From the NCBI GenBank assembly GCA_914767885.1, contig CAJZBQ010000011.1:1426001-1490000 (forward strand): a DNA stretch of 64,000 nt, given 5' to 3'. The first letter of the stretch is position 1; each line of letters opens with the position of its first letter. The notes under the pieces are model-generated. The model searched no databases. It saw only the letters and a program-made list of their open reading frames with translations, and had not been told where the DNA came from. This document shows positions 30,958-42,002 of the stretch, piece after piece. Both the position numbers and the translations under genes were made by a program. Source of the stretch: Blepharisma stoltei (lineage: Eukaryota; Ciliophora; Heterotrichea; Heterotrichida; Blepharismidae).

Positions 30958-31905
30958 GTAATTTCCACCTAAGGGCCTACCTCCGACCGTAATGCTTCAC
31001 TCGGCTGCTCACCACCAATTGTCTCATGTCCTGAAAAGTGTTGCTCCATAAATAAAATTCCATGAGGGAGAGAAAATTGGCAGAGCCAATTTCTCTCGAA
31101 CCGAAATGCCATTTTATTTATGGGGTTGGGTTTTCTCTCGAGAACTTCTGCACAGCAATAGTCGTTTAACTTTGGGGATAACCAAAGGCACGACTCCTCA
31201 GTGCACTCAAGATTTCGGAGTTTTTACCTCTCAGCACGTCCCCACGGGAGGATGACCCTTAGGCGGAACACGCGCAGGAGCTGAGTCTGGACGAGCGACG
31301 GCAACGCGCCGGGTGAGATGTGCGGCGATTTATCTGGCGACTAGCCTCATAGAAGGCTTGGGTGTGGGCTGACCACATATTCCAAGATGGCTTGGTGACG
31401 TCACTAGTTGTCGCTTTGACCCTTTTTCATTAAGGGGTGTGGGCACTAGACACCTTAAAAACTATGTAACTAAGTAAGTAAGTAAGAAAAGTGTTGCTCC
31501 AACTGGACGAGGATGTGCACTCGCTACCCAAGTTGGATGAATTGCGTCACCTTGCAGTACATCAACAGAGTTGTCCTTTCCGAAAATTTGAAAAAATAAA
31601 TTTTCTAGTCGAACTGTCGGCCAAAATGGAAATCCAGTTTCACGCTAGGAAGTTGCCCAATTGACCAAGTGACGTCCTTAGTATATCTGAGCCTCCCCTT
31701 TCCACCTTGGAAACCATTTCCCCTGAGGTAAAAATCCTGAAATCAGAATGAGCTCCTGTCAACCAAATTTGACATGGTGCTCCACTGTACAAAGGAAAAA
31801 CCTAGCGGATACACACACCGAGCGCCAAATTCCCTTCCAGAAGGTCCCGACATGGCCGGCTACAAGTGTTGAGAAAAAGGGCTGGCTCTCCATCGCCATT
31901 TTAAT
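30958..31905 (-). mobile_element. SINE-like element E, split by a nested insertion
   Basis: GC-rich repeat matching elements C and D (CAGTACATCAAC, GGCCAAAATGGAAA, CGCTAGGAAGTTGCCC, CACACACCGAGCGCCA). Its body is cut by element F at GAAAAGTGTTGCTCCA. Outer edges are approximate; no clear outer duplication was found. Intergenic, between the ankyrin gene and condensin CAP-H. Confidence 0.65.
31049..31485 (+). mobile_element. SINE-like element F nested in E, 16-bp duplication, TAAG tail
   Basis: GAAAAGTGTTGCTCCA at 31033-31048 and 31486-31501. The 437-bp insert ends in CTAAGTAAGTAAGTAA on the + strand. It resembles elements G and H more than its host. This is the clearest retrotransposition footprint in the window. 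Confidence 0.88.
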
Positions 31906-32171
31906 ATGTATACAAAAATTTAAACCAAAAATAACAAATTTTTTATATAATAAAATTTTCTGATAAGATTCTTATGGACAGCTTATTCTTTCTTCCATTT
32001 TGAATCCGCATTATTTAAATTTTCTTTATAAATTCTTATTTTTCTAACACCTCGAATTTTTTAATATAAATTTTATTAATTCTTTTTCATTTAACACCCC
32101 ACCTACCTAAAACACATAAATCAGGTCTTTTCGCTATATAATAAATTCTCCCCGCCATTTATTATCTAATA

Positions 32172-33971
32172 ATGAATTTGAACAGTCCTCCCTCTGATAG
32201 TGATATCCCTGAAACATTTGGCAGCTCTGCCATGCGCAGTCATCAGCGCCGTGAAAACCGCCGAACTATCCAATCAGCCCAACTTGATACTTCAGAAGCT
32301 TTAGACCGGTTCACCAAGGTTGTAGAAATGCTACATACAAATAAAGTGAACAAAAGCAATGCATTTGAATTAAGGATCATGGACTATATTTCTGAAGTAT
32401 TTAAAGGTGTTGAAGCCCAGTCCAAAGATACTGAATTTGTATGGCAAAAATATTCTACTGGGATTGATTCTTGTGCAAAAATTTATGGGTATTGTGTTGA
32501 TTTTATACACTCAGAAACCTTTAGGGTCTTAGGAGGGCTCAATCGAACACATGCCCCAGAAGAAGAGGAAAATGACGAAAATAATGAAAATCAAGATGAA
32601 AATGTTGAAGATAAACCCAAAAAGAAAAAGAAATGTCCAGGTGGGTCATCAACGCTAGAGAGAAGTGCTGATGCTATTAATACCACGAAATTTGAAAAAT
32701 CTGATGACTTTGACCCTTATTTTAGACTCATGTCAGCAAGATTTGACGCCTCAAGTGCTGAAGGTCTTCTTATCAACAATTTGTCCATAAATGGAGCAAT
32801 TGAACTGATTTTAGGAGACGATGATAGACTTGATATCACTGAACCCCTCAACCAAGAGCCATATTTGAATTTAGAAGGATTTTTTAAGAGTTCTTATGAA
32901 GAACTACTGGAAATGGATATAAGCCCTGAGCTTTCTGAATTTGAAAGAGTCAGACTCAATGGACAGCCAAGTGGAGCTGGCTTAGAAAAAATTTTAGAAA
33001 ACATGAACGCTGAGTACGATCTTTTTGAAGCTTCAGGCTCAGAAGCGTCTTTACCTGAAGAAGGTCCACAAGAACAAATAGATCTTGCTGACCTCGCTGA
33101 CTCAATTTTTAAGAAAAAAGAGAGAGACATGTCAGAAGCTTTTCATTCAGATGTAAATACTGCTAATTTAATAGAAAGGCTCAATAATATTGAGCAACGT
33201 GACGATTATCGCTATTTCTCCAACCCCAAACTCGGCACCTGGGCAGGTTTTGAATTTTGGAATCGCATCTCCAACCCTAACCCAAACAAGCCAAAATCTG
33301 AAAAAAAAATCCGCAAAAAAAAAGAGCCGACTGAGATAAACCTTGACTATACCACAATAGCCAATAAAGAAGAAGTTTTTGCACCTCCTAAGAGAGGATA
33401 CCCAAATTTTTATAGTGACCAAGCCTTAAAAAAATGGGAAGAAAATTCTAATTCGATTCCTTATGACTATGGGTTTTCCCTTTTTAGGCTAACACAGCTA
33501 TTTACAAGGCCACAGACCCAGGTGAAGTACTTAAAGCAAGGCTTAGACTTTGAAAATGTGATTGTTGATAATGTGGATGTCCCGACTTCTGGAGAAGAAG
33601 GACATGAAGCTGAAATTTTGTTTGCTGAAGAAATTGAGCCACTGCCAGGTGAAGATTATGCACAAAACTTGCAATTTGCGACGACATCGAAGACTATTGA
33701 TATTAAGAGATTAAAAGAAACCATGTGGCATAAGCTGAACACGAAGACTAAAATGGATATCGATGATAAAGAAAATACAAGGGTTATTCATGATGAAAAA
33801 AATAATACATTTTTGGGAGTTTTAAACGCCTTGCCTGGGACATTGCCACAACAAGAAGTGTCTAATTTGTCAGTGCACTCGTGCTTTATTTCCCTTTTAC
33901 ATCTTGCAAATGAGCATAATTTAAGACTTGAGGCGACTGACGAATGCGATTTTACTATTATGGAAAATTAA
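32172..33971 (+). CDS. CAP-H: Condensin complex subunit CAP-H (Barren, kleisin)
   Basis: Uninterrupted 599-aa frame. Family blocks: N-terminal RRENRRTIQSAQLDTSEALD, then NAFELRIMDYISEVFKG and KIYGYCVDFIHSETFRVLGG, typical of CAP-H; a Glu/Asp-rich linker; WAGFEFWNRISNPN; DIKRLKETMWHKL; and a C-terminal VSNLSVHSCFISLLHLANEH (kleisin winged helix). CAP-H bridges the SMC2/SMC4 heads in condensin and is needed for chromosome compaction at mitosis of the germline nucleus. Human CAP-H is 741 aa, so this is compact. It is one of the few uninterrupted longer genes here. Confidence 0.9.
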   Translation: MNLNSPPSDSDIPETFGSSAMRSHQRRENRRTIQSAQLDTSEALDRFTKVVEMLHTNKVNKSNAFELRIMDYISEVFKGVEAQSKDTEFVWQKYSTGIDSCAKIYGYCVDFIHSETFRVLGGLNRTHAPEEEENDENNENQDENVEDKPKKKKKCPGGSSTLERSADAINTTKFEKSDDFDPYFRLMSARFDASSAEGLLINNLSINGAIELILGDDDRLDITEPLNQEPYLNLEGFFKSSYEELLEMDISPELSEFERVRLNGQPSGAGLEKILENMNAEYDLFEASGSEASLPEEGPQEQIDLADLADSIFKKKERDMSEAFHSDVNTANLIERLNNIEQRDDYRYFSNPKLGTWAGFEFWNRISNPNPNKPKSEKKIRKKKEPTEINLDYTTIANKEEVFAPPKRGYPNFYSDQALKKWEENSNSIPYDYGFSLFRLTQLFTRPQTQVKYLKQGLDFENVIVDNVDVPTSGEEGHEAEILFAEEIEPLPGEDYAQNLQFATTSKTIDIKRLKETMWHKLNTKTKMDIDDKENTRVIHDEKNNTFLGVLNALPGTLPQQEVSNLSVHSCFISLLHLANEHNLRLEATDECDFTIMEN

Positions 33972-34530
33972 GCAAACTAAATAATATATTTGGCTTAAAT
34001 CTTAAAAGAATAACAATCTGCTCAGTTTTTCCTTATAAATGGGAATTTAGCTTTACCATTTATACAATATTTAATAAAAATATGTATTCCCTTTATAATA
34101 TAGACTATTTTTGCATATTAGTTCAATCTCAATCAAGTCGAAAATAATTATAATTAGGGGAAAGCAAATTAATATCTGTAGGATTTTGAAACTAATTTTC
34201 TTATATCCTAAGATGCCTTTCAAAGTTAAGGGCTATTAGAATCCTTCAAAATTTACAAAGGATAAATTAAGAACTCTTCAAGCCCTTAATGAAATATAAA
34301 TTCTAAAAGAGTCAAGAATGGTCGACTTTTTTAAAATATGAAAACGTATAAGCCAATGATTTGTAAAAGCATAGCTAGCTGCCTAATATAGTATTAGCAT
34401 TAGCAAGATCTTTAAAATTTTGAAAATTTCCTCAATTTACTTCTGTAATTTTACTTAAAATTGCATTAATTCCTAAGTTTCTGCCATTTTTCCGAGGATA
34501 AAAGGCTGTCGGTCGAACAAATAATCTAAA
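33972..34530. other. AT-rich intergenic DNA
   Basis: No supported gene, repeat or MITE terminus. Contains the upstream region of the cathepsin L gene. Confidence 0.5.
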
Positions 34531-35792
34531 ATGGAAGGCTACTTCGCCCAAGGCTCAAACAGCCAAAAATCAAAAAAGACTGTATTCGCAGTCTTAGGTC
34601 TCCTAGCCGTTGTAGGAGTTGTTGCTACAGTTGCAGTTGCTTCTAGCTCTTCAGTATCGCCAGCATTAGCCCAATTTGTCATTGAAGAGCAAGAATTCAG
34701 AGAGTTTATGGATACTCACGGGAAATCATACTCATCCAACGAAGAATACCAAATGAGATTCAAAATTTTCCGTGACAACTCAGCCTACATCCGCATTTTC
34801 AACTCTTTCGGAAACTCCTGGGCTCTTGGTGTCAATAAATTCGCTGACATGAGCTTCCCAGAATTTAAAGCCAAATATCTCCCATACAAGTTCCCAGCCA
34901 AAGAAAACACCAATGTTGTCATGCTCGACGAGGTCTCAGTCCCAAGCGCAATTGATTGGACTACTAAAGGTGCAGTAACCGCTGTTAAAAATCAAGGACA
35001 GTGTGGAAGCTGTTGGTCTTTCTCCACAACTGGATCAGTTGAAGGTGCCTGGTTCCTTTCAGGCCATACTCTTGTATCCCTCTCAGAACAAGAGCTTGTA
35101 GACTGCTCAACATCTTATGGAAATCAGGGCTGCAATGGTGGACTTATGGATAATGCTTTTAAATATATCATTGCTAAAGGGATTACTTCAGAAGCGAACT
35201 ACCCATACACCGCTAAAGATGGTCTTTGCAACAAAGCTAAGGCTTCCCAAGTTAATGCTACCATTAGCAAATACACTGATGTCGCTAACTTCCCTCATTA
35301 AAATATTCATTGCAAATTAAATAATATAATAATTGGCGTATAAATGGCCATTATTATATGAAATTTATCAGCTGCATTAAACCTTTGGCATCTTTTATTA
35401 ACTTTTAAAAATAAATTTCTTTTTCTCAATTTAAATATTTGTAAACTGGGAATTTAAAATCTAAAAAATTAATTAAATTAGATAATGGAAGTAAGGACAA
35501 TATTTCCCAATTATTTGCAGCTGTTGCCCAACAACCAGTCTCTGTAGCTGTTGAAGCTAATCAAGATTCATGGCAACTTTATAAATCAGGAATTGTAACC
35601 AAGGACTGTGGAACTGCTTTGGATCATGGTGTTTTGATTGTAGGATACAACCAGACAAGCACTCCTCAATACTGGAAAGTCAAAAACTCTTGGGGTGCAG
35701 ATTGGGGTGAGCAAGGGTTCATCAGAATTGCAGTCAAGGCAGGAGCTGGAATTTGTGGTATCAATATGCAACCATCATATCCTACAGTTTAA
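34531..35792 (+). CDS. Cathepsin L-like cysteine protease (papain family)
   Basis: About 358 aa after removal of one AT-rich insert near 35299-35483. Order: N-terminal anchor (VFAVLGLLAVVGVVATVAVA), I29 prodomain (EEQEFREFMDTHGKSY...ALGVNKFADMS), mature enzyme with the active Cys in NQGQCGSCWSF, GCNGGLMDNAF, catalytic His in LDHGVLIVGYN and Asn in VKNSWGADWG. It should be an active endolysosomal protease. It is a paralogue of the Cys-less protein at 13184, with which it shares the anchor and prodomain layout. Confidence 0.92.
35299..35483 (+). other. IES in cathepsin L, about 182-185 bp
   Basis: The frame ends at TAA just after ANFPH and resumes at NGSKDNISQLFAAV. An AT boundary (35297/35482) gives 185 bp; removal of 182 bp is also in frame. 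No TA pair fits both phase and family spacing. Confidence 0.65.
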
Positions 35793-35914
35793 GAATAACT
35801 AAAAAATTATGATAAAATGACTAGTCTATTTATTTGATAATATGAATAAAATTACCAAATAAACCAAGATTTCTTGTGCATAAATTATAAGTCCTCTTTA
35901 TCAACAAAAAAAAT

Positions 35915-36425
35915 AGGCCATCATGGCCGGAAACCCTTACCGGGCATTTGGGGCAACAGAGGAAAAGAAAAAAAACCAGAATTCTGGGTCACCGAAAATA
36001 AAAAAACGGTGGCCCCAAAGGGCCACGGAGTTGCGATGGCAGATTTTGCGGGGTGGGGTGTGGGCTTGGGCTGACCAGCCTCCCCTCGCCCACAGACGAA
36101 AGACCGACGGCGCAATACCAAGCAGGCACTTCTGGAGGAGCATTAGGCTGCCTGTAAATGGCGGAGGTAGTTCCAGAAGGAGGCTGTGGACGATCCCCTC
36201 ATACCCTGAGCACTACCAGGGGTTTAAGAGAGTTCATTGGCGCAATTTTGGTCCAGCAGGTTCGGGTGAGTCTCCCCGAAAGATGTCGACGTCACACCAT
36301 TTTTGATGACATCGACAGAAAAGGGCGTTAGGTGGCTTTAGTGATTGGCGCCACATGAAGCGTGAAGCTGAAGCTCGACTGGCTAGGGGCTGAAATAATC
36401 CTTGTTAATCCCCTCTAATATAACT
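35915..36425 (+). mobile_element. SINE-like element G, edges approximate
   Basis: GC-rich about 510-bp repeat with GACATCGACAGAAAAGGGC near its right end, shared in diverged form with element H, and GTGGGCTTGGGCTGACCA shared with F. Overlapping open frames inside it (both strands) are by-products of GC content. Intergenic; flank is CT-rich at the right. Confidence 0.6.
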
Positions 36426-36872
36426 CTCTCTCTCTTTATCAAAGCTGTATAAAATAAGTTTATTTTGATTTTAGTATTATTGTTTGACCATAATAAAAAT
36501 CTTTCGAAAGAATAAAGCTACTATTACTTTTTCCCGTTAAGCAAACTTGAAAAAAATATCAAGTAGAAACTTATTGATTCAGAATCAGGCTTAGCAAGGT
36601 TTTTATAAAGATTTTTGATTGCTATCATTTGTAAAAACTCATAAATCAAAAATTTAAAAAATCGTTATTTTAAGATAGCCAAAGCTTCACTATAAGCCAG
36701 ACATTAATATATGCTTAATTATATTCTCTTGATTCATATTAAGCTTAATTCTAACCAAGTAAGTAGTTTTTTACTTCATTAAATAAATGTTTCAAAAAGC
36801 AGCTTTTGCTATATTATAGTTGTCAGATTCTCATTTCACATAAAATGGCAGCTTATATAAGCTGATAATAAA

Positions 36873-37376
36873 ATGTCTCAAGATCTCAAAGACTTCTTAG
36901 ACAGAACCAAAAACCTAAGATCTTCATTTGCAAAAAGAGCCAATTTAATAGCATCTAGTGCCACTGCTCCAATATCTGATAACAATTTTGACGAATTAGA
37001 TGTACAAATAACCAAACAAATCGAAAAAGCTAACTGTTTAACCTTGAATTATGACTCGTCAATTTTAGGCTACAAGCCACATACAAAATCAGCAAGCTCT
37101 AGAAGTAACTTGAAGCCATCTCAAGTCGAAAATTTTCGTCTCCAAAGGCTCGCTTTCTCTAGAAACCCTAAAGCTACAAGCACTGATATTTTTGAATTTT
37201 TAACACCTAGAACAGCTCAAAGTCCTATACATTTAAAGCTGCCGACGCTAAAAAATCCTTATTTGTCACAAACAACACCTATTATAAGGCTGAAGAAACC
37301 AAAAAAGATACATTTGATTGTGAATAAAGCATCGCCATCCTTAAAAATCTCTAGATTAGAAAAAGCATACAGTTAA
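36873..37376 (+). CDS. Unknown basic protein
   Basis: Uninterrupted 167-aa frame, MSQDLKDFLDRTKNL to KISRLEKAYS, stop TAA. N-terminal helix, then Ser/Pro/Lys-rich, probably disordered sequence. No known domain. Codon usage matches neighbouring genes, and it follows a TATA-like AT-rich leader, so I take it as real. Confidence 0.6.
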   Translation: MSQDLKDFLDRTKNLRSSFAKRANLIASSATAPISDNNFDELDVQITKQIEKANCLTLNYDSSILGYKPHTKSASSRSNLKPSQVENFRLQRLAFSRNPKATSTDIFEFLTPRTAQSPIHLKLPTLKNPYLSQTTPIIRLKKPKKIHLIVNKASPSLKISRLEKAYS

Positions 37377-37906
37377 AGAAATATAACATGATCAAGTATA
37401 TTAATATAATTTTGTTATTGATCCTATGCTATAGAAGGATTTCTATAATTTTTTCTTTTTTGTGTATTTTGGTTTTCTTGCAGTTAAATACAAATTGTCG
37501 AGCAATTTTACAAAATTTTCACTTAGGCTTGAAATTATCTCTATTAAATAGATTTTGAGAAAGATCGGTTTTTCATAATATTGATATCGCTCTAATTTTA
37601 CTATTTATATGATTTCACATATTTCCTAACACTACTCTTTAAAAAAGAGTCAATTTTTATATTTTTAAATTAATTATACCAAAATTCCCTTTGAAAGCAA
37701 AAGTGTAATTTAATTATGTTTTGGAACGCAAGATTATTAAATTTAACAAAGCCTGCTAAATATTTCATTATTATAACTGTAGCTTAAATATCATAATTAT
37801 ATTTATTATTAAAACATTTATTTTTGCTAATAGAGAGCTTAATTTCCGAAAAAAATATAATCTGTTTAGCTCGTTATCAAAATTAACGGAGGATTAATAA
37901 ATATAT
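37377..37906. other. AT-rich intergenic DNA with a weak duplicate segment
   Basis: Around 37440-37540 (minus) reads VKLLDNLYLTARKPKYTKKK, resembling LKLLDSLNLIDLKQKALKKG on the minus strand near 38380-38470. These may be two copies of a short coding segment on either side of the MITE; neither has a clear full gene. Confidence 0.35.
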
Positions 37907-37909
37907 TAA

Positions 37910-38301
37910 CTCCCCCCCCCCCCCTCCGTGAGCGAACAAAACCATTAGAAAAATCGCCATTTTTTGACCAAAAACCCACCCTCCGTGAGTGAACAAAAAT
38001 TTTTTTAATAGAAAAAATTTTAATGGAAAAAAATTTTGATATATAAGTGATAATTAGTATAATGAAATCTAGAGCTAATTCTGTTTAATTTTAAACAAAT
38101 TGCGTTTTAAAACATAAATTTTGCAAATTAAAATTAATATTTGCTTCCCAATTTTTGCAAATTAGGATTTTTTTAAATTTCGAAAAAAATATTTTTTATA
38201 AAATTTATATATAAATTTTTTTTAAAAAAAAAAATTAACCCCCCTCCGTGAGCGAACAAAATTTTTTTGTTCGCTCACGGAGGGGGGGGGGGGGGGGGGA
38301 G
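37910..38301 (+). mobile_element. BogoMITE-like MITE, copy 6 (392 bp)
   Basis: Flanked by TAA (37907-37909 and 38302-38304). Nearly identical to copies 1 and 9 over its whole length, including the four CCTCCGTGAG motifs; the terminal G run is 18 nt here against 10-12 in others. Confidence 0.92.
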
Positions 38302-38335
38302 TAAGGAATATTGCATATTTAAGTAAAATATTTTT

Positions 38336-38471
38336 ATTATTTATTCCTATAAACTTTTTTCTCTAAAAAGGCCAGAATTTTTTCCCTTTTTTAAGTGCTT
38401 TTTGTTTTAGGTCAATTAAATTCAAACTGTCGAGTAGTTTTAGCAGCCTCTCTCTCAAGCCGATGTTCATT
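38336..38471 (-). CDS. Possible small ORF, 44 aa
   Basis: Minus strand ATG 38471 (MNIGLRERLLKLLDSL) to TAA near 38336. Short, basic and helical; similar segment beyond the MITE at about 37440-37540. It may be an exon of a gene split by MITE copy 6, but I could not join the parts. Confidence 0.3.
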
Positions 38472-38682
38472 TTATCCTTACTCCTTCCACTTTAGTGATA
38501 AGCAAGATTTTTATAGTCAATAACTTGGGCTAGATTTAAATATAGGAAGGGGAGATTTTCAAATCCATTAGATTTAGGTTTTAGCTATTTAAAGTTTAAT
38601 AGAATTCGTTAGAGATTTATTAATAATCAAAATAATGATATATAGAAATATTTTATATAAAACCTTGCTACTTCTTAATTTC

Positions 38683-41600
38683 CTAAAAAAATTCTCTAAT
38701 AATTTTGCCCATTAAATCTCCCCGAATAAAAACATTTTCGCTCATAGAGGGGTTAATTTTTATCAAAAATTTATAGTAAATTTTTTTCGAAATTTATAAA
38801 AATAATCCCATTAATTTAATTTGTAAATATGTTTTCAAATGTAAGCTATATAAATTCAACAGAATTAGCTAGATTTTTACCCAAAAATAGGGATTTTTTC
38901 TATGGTTTTGCTCGCTGACAGACAGAGGGGGAGTAAAAAAGGTGGAGAGGAGTTAGAATTTCCCTTGCAGGCTTTTCTAACTTGGTTCGTTATAATTTCC
39001 AACACGTGCTTTGACTTGTTTACTAATTGATCTGAATATAGCCTGCTAGGCGAAATATTTTCATCAGGTTTAAACATCCAGTTTCTTACCTTTAATTCAA
39101 TCTGAGCTCCATTTTTTATAGAAACTTTTGCAAAAATTTGATGCACAGGCTGGACATCAATAAACTCAGGAATAATTAAGCCGTTATACGTAATATAAAT
39201 TTTATTTTGATGAGTCATCCCAATCCCTACAGTATCCCACGATCCATATCTAGGCCCTTTCATGACAGGCTTATCTTTTATTGTAACATTTCCATTTTTC
39301 CCACAGTAAAATACATCTAACCCTTCAAATCCAATAGAAATATTTTCATATTTTCCCGCTTTATGGACCCTTATTTCAAAATACGACACTGTCCCTATTT
39401 CTAGTTCATTTCTTATAATTAAAGGTTTTGTTGTCATAATTGTTAGCTCAGAATCTGCATAGAAAATATTTTCTTTTTTTTCTTCATATAAGGTTCCTTT
39501 TGAGTCAATAAATTGGATACCACTATAATAGGTAGGTAGCTTAAATTGAGAAATGTCATTTGGAGCGAAATCATGGATTTCTTCACAGTTGCAACGACTA
39601 TGAGGACTTTGGTATAATAAGTAATTTTTCTTATGATCAATATGTTTAGGAGAATTCGAGCAGCTGACACATAAGGCTTGAGAACAAGTTAAACAGTTTA
39701 CAAGCATTGGGTGCTTTCCTAGTAGCATTATAAACTCATTGTTAAAATGAGTGTTGCATTGTCCAATTAATTGAAAATATTGCAATGTCATAGGCAAGCA
39801 CAGCAGTTCTTCCAGAATAAAAATTGATGCCTTTAAAATATCATAAGCACTGTCCGGCTGATTTTTTATGCCATTTATAATAGATTCTGCTAATATTTCT
39901 AGCAGTGAGTCTTCTTTTTCAAGCTTAAAGTAATAAGGAACTTCAACAAGAGCTTGAATTACATTAAATTCAGGAAGTTCTGCGATTTTTTGACAATTTG
40001 CTATAAATTCTATAGAATTCGGCCCAAAAAACGACATAGTTGACTTGATAAAATTTAAATCAATTCTGATGTTTTTTCTTGCCCCGCCCAGTGCAAAATC
40101 ATTTAATCCGCTTTCCCAGACAATTTGAAGAGGGGTCAAAGTATTGGAATATGTAAACCTATTTATAAAATCATATAAAATATCACGATTTTCCAATGAT
40201 AACTTCATGGCTACGTCCAATATTTCTAGCACCCCAATTTCAATTAAATATTCATTATTTTCACCTGCTTTGTCTTGCAGAATCTTAAAAACCGCGTTCA
40301 TAAGCTGTGAGGATTCTTTTCAATCGTATTTTATGCACCTTTGCAAGAAAATTGGTAATAATTTGTAGCTGTTTAAATAATAAGCAACTTCAGCAGAATG
40401 GTCGTCTTCATCAGAAATTAATAAAATTTTTTTTAGGCTGCGGAATCTAGCGTGAGGAGATTCAAAAAGGAGCCCTGAATGCAAGCCGTCAAGGTCTTTA
40501 AAAGTGCAATTATTTAATAAATTTCAGTCGTTCAGCCATAAGCCTTTCCATATTTGGATTATTTTGTTGTCAAAAGGCGCGTTGTCGATACCATTAAAAG
40601 AGCTGAATAATAAAGATTCTAATGCAGGGTCTTCAAATCGAATTTCTAAATTTTCATATTTTTCATTATTTTCAAGGTCTCTAAGAACTGGCAACTCTGA
40701 TAAATCCTTGATGCCTGCTAAGGAATATAAGCATAATCCTAATCCTCATAGTTCTCCAGCTAAAGTTTTATTGATTTTCTCATCAGGGTAAATTTTATCA
40801 AGTTTTGATTTTCCGCATTCCAATGAATGTTTAGTAGTTACCGAAATTTTGACACTATATGAATAATTTGATGTATAAATAACTGAGCGAGATTTTGTAG
40901 GCAGCTCTCTTATAACCAAAACCGAGTCAGGAAAAATGCTTTTAAGGCAGATATTTTGGCTCTGGGATGCCTGAATTATATCTAATAGATATAAATACAA
41001 ATAAATCGATGCTTCTTTAGGCAAATAACTATAAATATTCTCAATTTTCATTATTTGTGATAACTCTTCTAATGAAAGACACTCAATAAACTCACTTACA
41101 ATAATAAGTAATCATGAGTCTTCGTCATAAACCTCAAATAAATCTTGAACTTCCACAATTTTTCACGCTTCTTTAGACTTTTGGAGATTTTGGATTCACT
41201 GAAAATTCTCTTTTAAATGATCATAGCATTTGCAGTGGACAACTTTTATATGATGGCGATTACCTTCGAGGTCATTGCCAAGAAATGCGTTTGAGGAAGA
41301 AGAAAATTTGTGGGTGAGCTGGTATTCTTGCAGTGAGTAAGAGTTTGATAGGAGTATCGGCTGATCTAATGGAACTATTAGATTTGAGAAACGATACTCT
41401 AGCATCTCAATTCACTTACTCCCCCCCTCCGTGAGTGAACAAAACCATTAGAAAAATCGCTATTTTTTGCCAAAAACCCACCCTCCGTAGTGAACAAAAA
41501 TTTTTTTAATAGAAAAATTTTTAATGGAAAAAAGTTTTGATATATAAGTGATAATTAGTATAATGAAATCTAGAGATAATTCTGTTTAATTTTGAACAAA

Positions 41601-41766
41601 TTGCGTTTTTAAAACATAAATTTAATAAATTAAATTAATATTTGCTTCCCAATTTTAGCAAATTAGGATTTTTTTAAATTTCGAAAAAAAAATTTAACCC
41701 TCCGTGAGTGAACAAAATTTTTTTGTTTACTAACGGAGGGAGGGAGTTAGTGTCAAAATTTTCCAT
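38683..41766 (-). CDS. Pseudokinase-like, helical-repeat and SPRY protein
   Basis: After removing two MITE-IESs the frame from ATG 41766 (MENFDTKWIEM) to TAG 38683 (FLMGKIIREFF) is 843 aa. N-terminal region resembles a degenerate kinase fold: AFLGNDLEGNRHHIKVV (N-lobe), LLIIVSEFIECLSLEELS (hinge), SQNICLKSIFPDSVLVI in place of the catalytic loop (no HRD or DFG), and LAGELWGLGLCLYSL (helix F). A long HEAT/ARM-like middle follows, then a Cys/His segment (NCLTCSQALCVSCSN...CNCEE) and a SPRY/B30.2 domain (SYFEIRVHKAG...SIGFEG...KIYITYNGLI). Probably a signalling scaffold, possibly tied to ubiquitin. Both MITEs restore frame when one TWA is kept. Confidence 0.75.
38716..38933 (-). mobile_element. 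MITE copy 7 (218 bp), degraded, in pseudokinase gene
   Basis: TAA at 38713-38715 and 38934-38936; ends CTCCCC and GGGGGAG, with TTTTGCTCGCTGA near the right end. Excision joins SSPPFL to MGKIIREFF and the true stop. Confidence 0.8.
41419..41746 (+). mobile_element. BogoMITE-like MITE, copy 8 (328 bp), in pseudokinase first codons
   Basis: TTA at 41416-41418 and 41747-41749. Sits 9 codons after the ATG. Excision gives MENFDTKWIEMLEYRFSNL in frame. Full motif set present. Confidence 0.88.
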
Positions 41767-41790
41767 TTAGTAACTTATTAACAAAAATCT

Positions 41791-41940
41791 ATATTATGCC
41801 TGCTTGCCAAGAAAACACACTAAGGAGCATTTTTTGGTTCGCCAATCTTAAATTTGGTTTGGCAAGCATCTATTTATCTGGCCAAACTAAAAATGCTCCT
41901 TAGTGTGGGCTATTCTTGGTAAATAAGTATAGCATATTAT
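41791..41940. repeat. Foldback element with about 45-bp arms
   Basis: CACACTAAGGAGCATTTTT on the left is inverted as AAAAATGCTCCTTAGTGTG on the right; the pairing extends outward to TTGCCAAGAA/TTCTTGGTAA and inward to GGTTCGCCA/GGCCAAAC. Lies between the pseudokinase start and the next minus-strand gene. Confidence 0.8.
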
Positions 41941-42002
41941 AAATTCTTGAAAAAATATTAATTATTTGTTGAGAAAGCTAAATGCCTATTAAAAATTTGT
42001 GT

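Noticed and set aside
35874-36306. Overlapping ORFs with Pro/Arg-rich products
   Set aside because: They fall in repeat element G on both strands; the composition reflects GC content, not coding.
38877-38940. C-terminus of the SPRY protein ending in the MITE (…LPLCLSASK)
   Set aside because: It is read-through into MITE copy 7; excision at TAA gives a different short tail and stop TAG at 38683.
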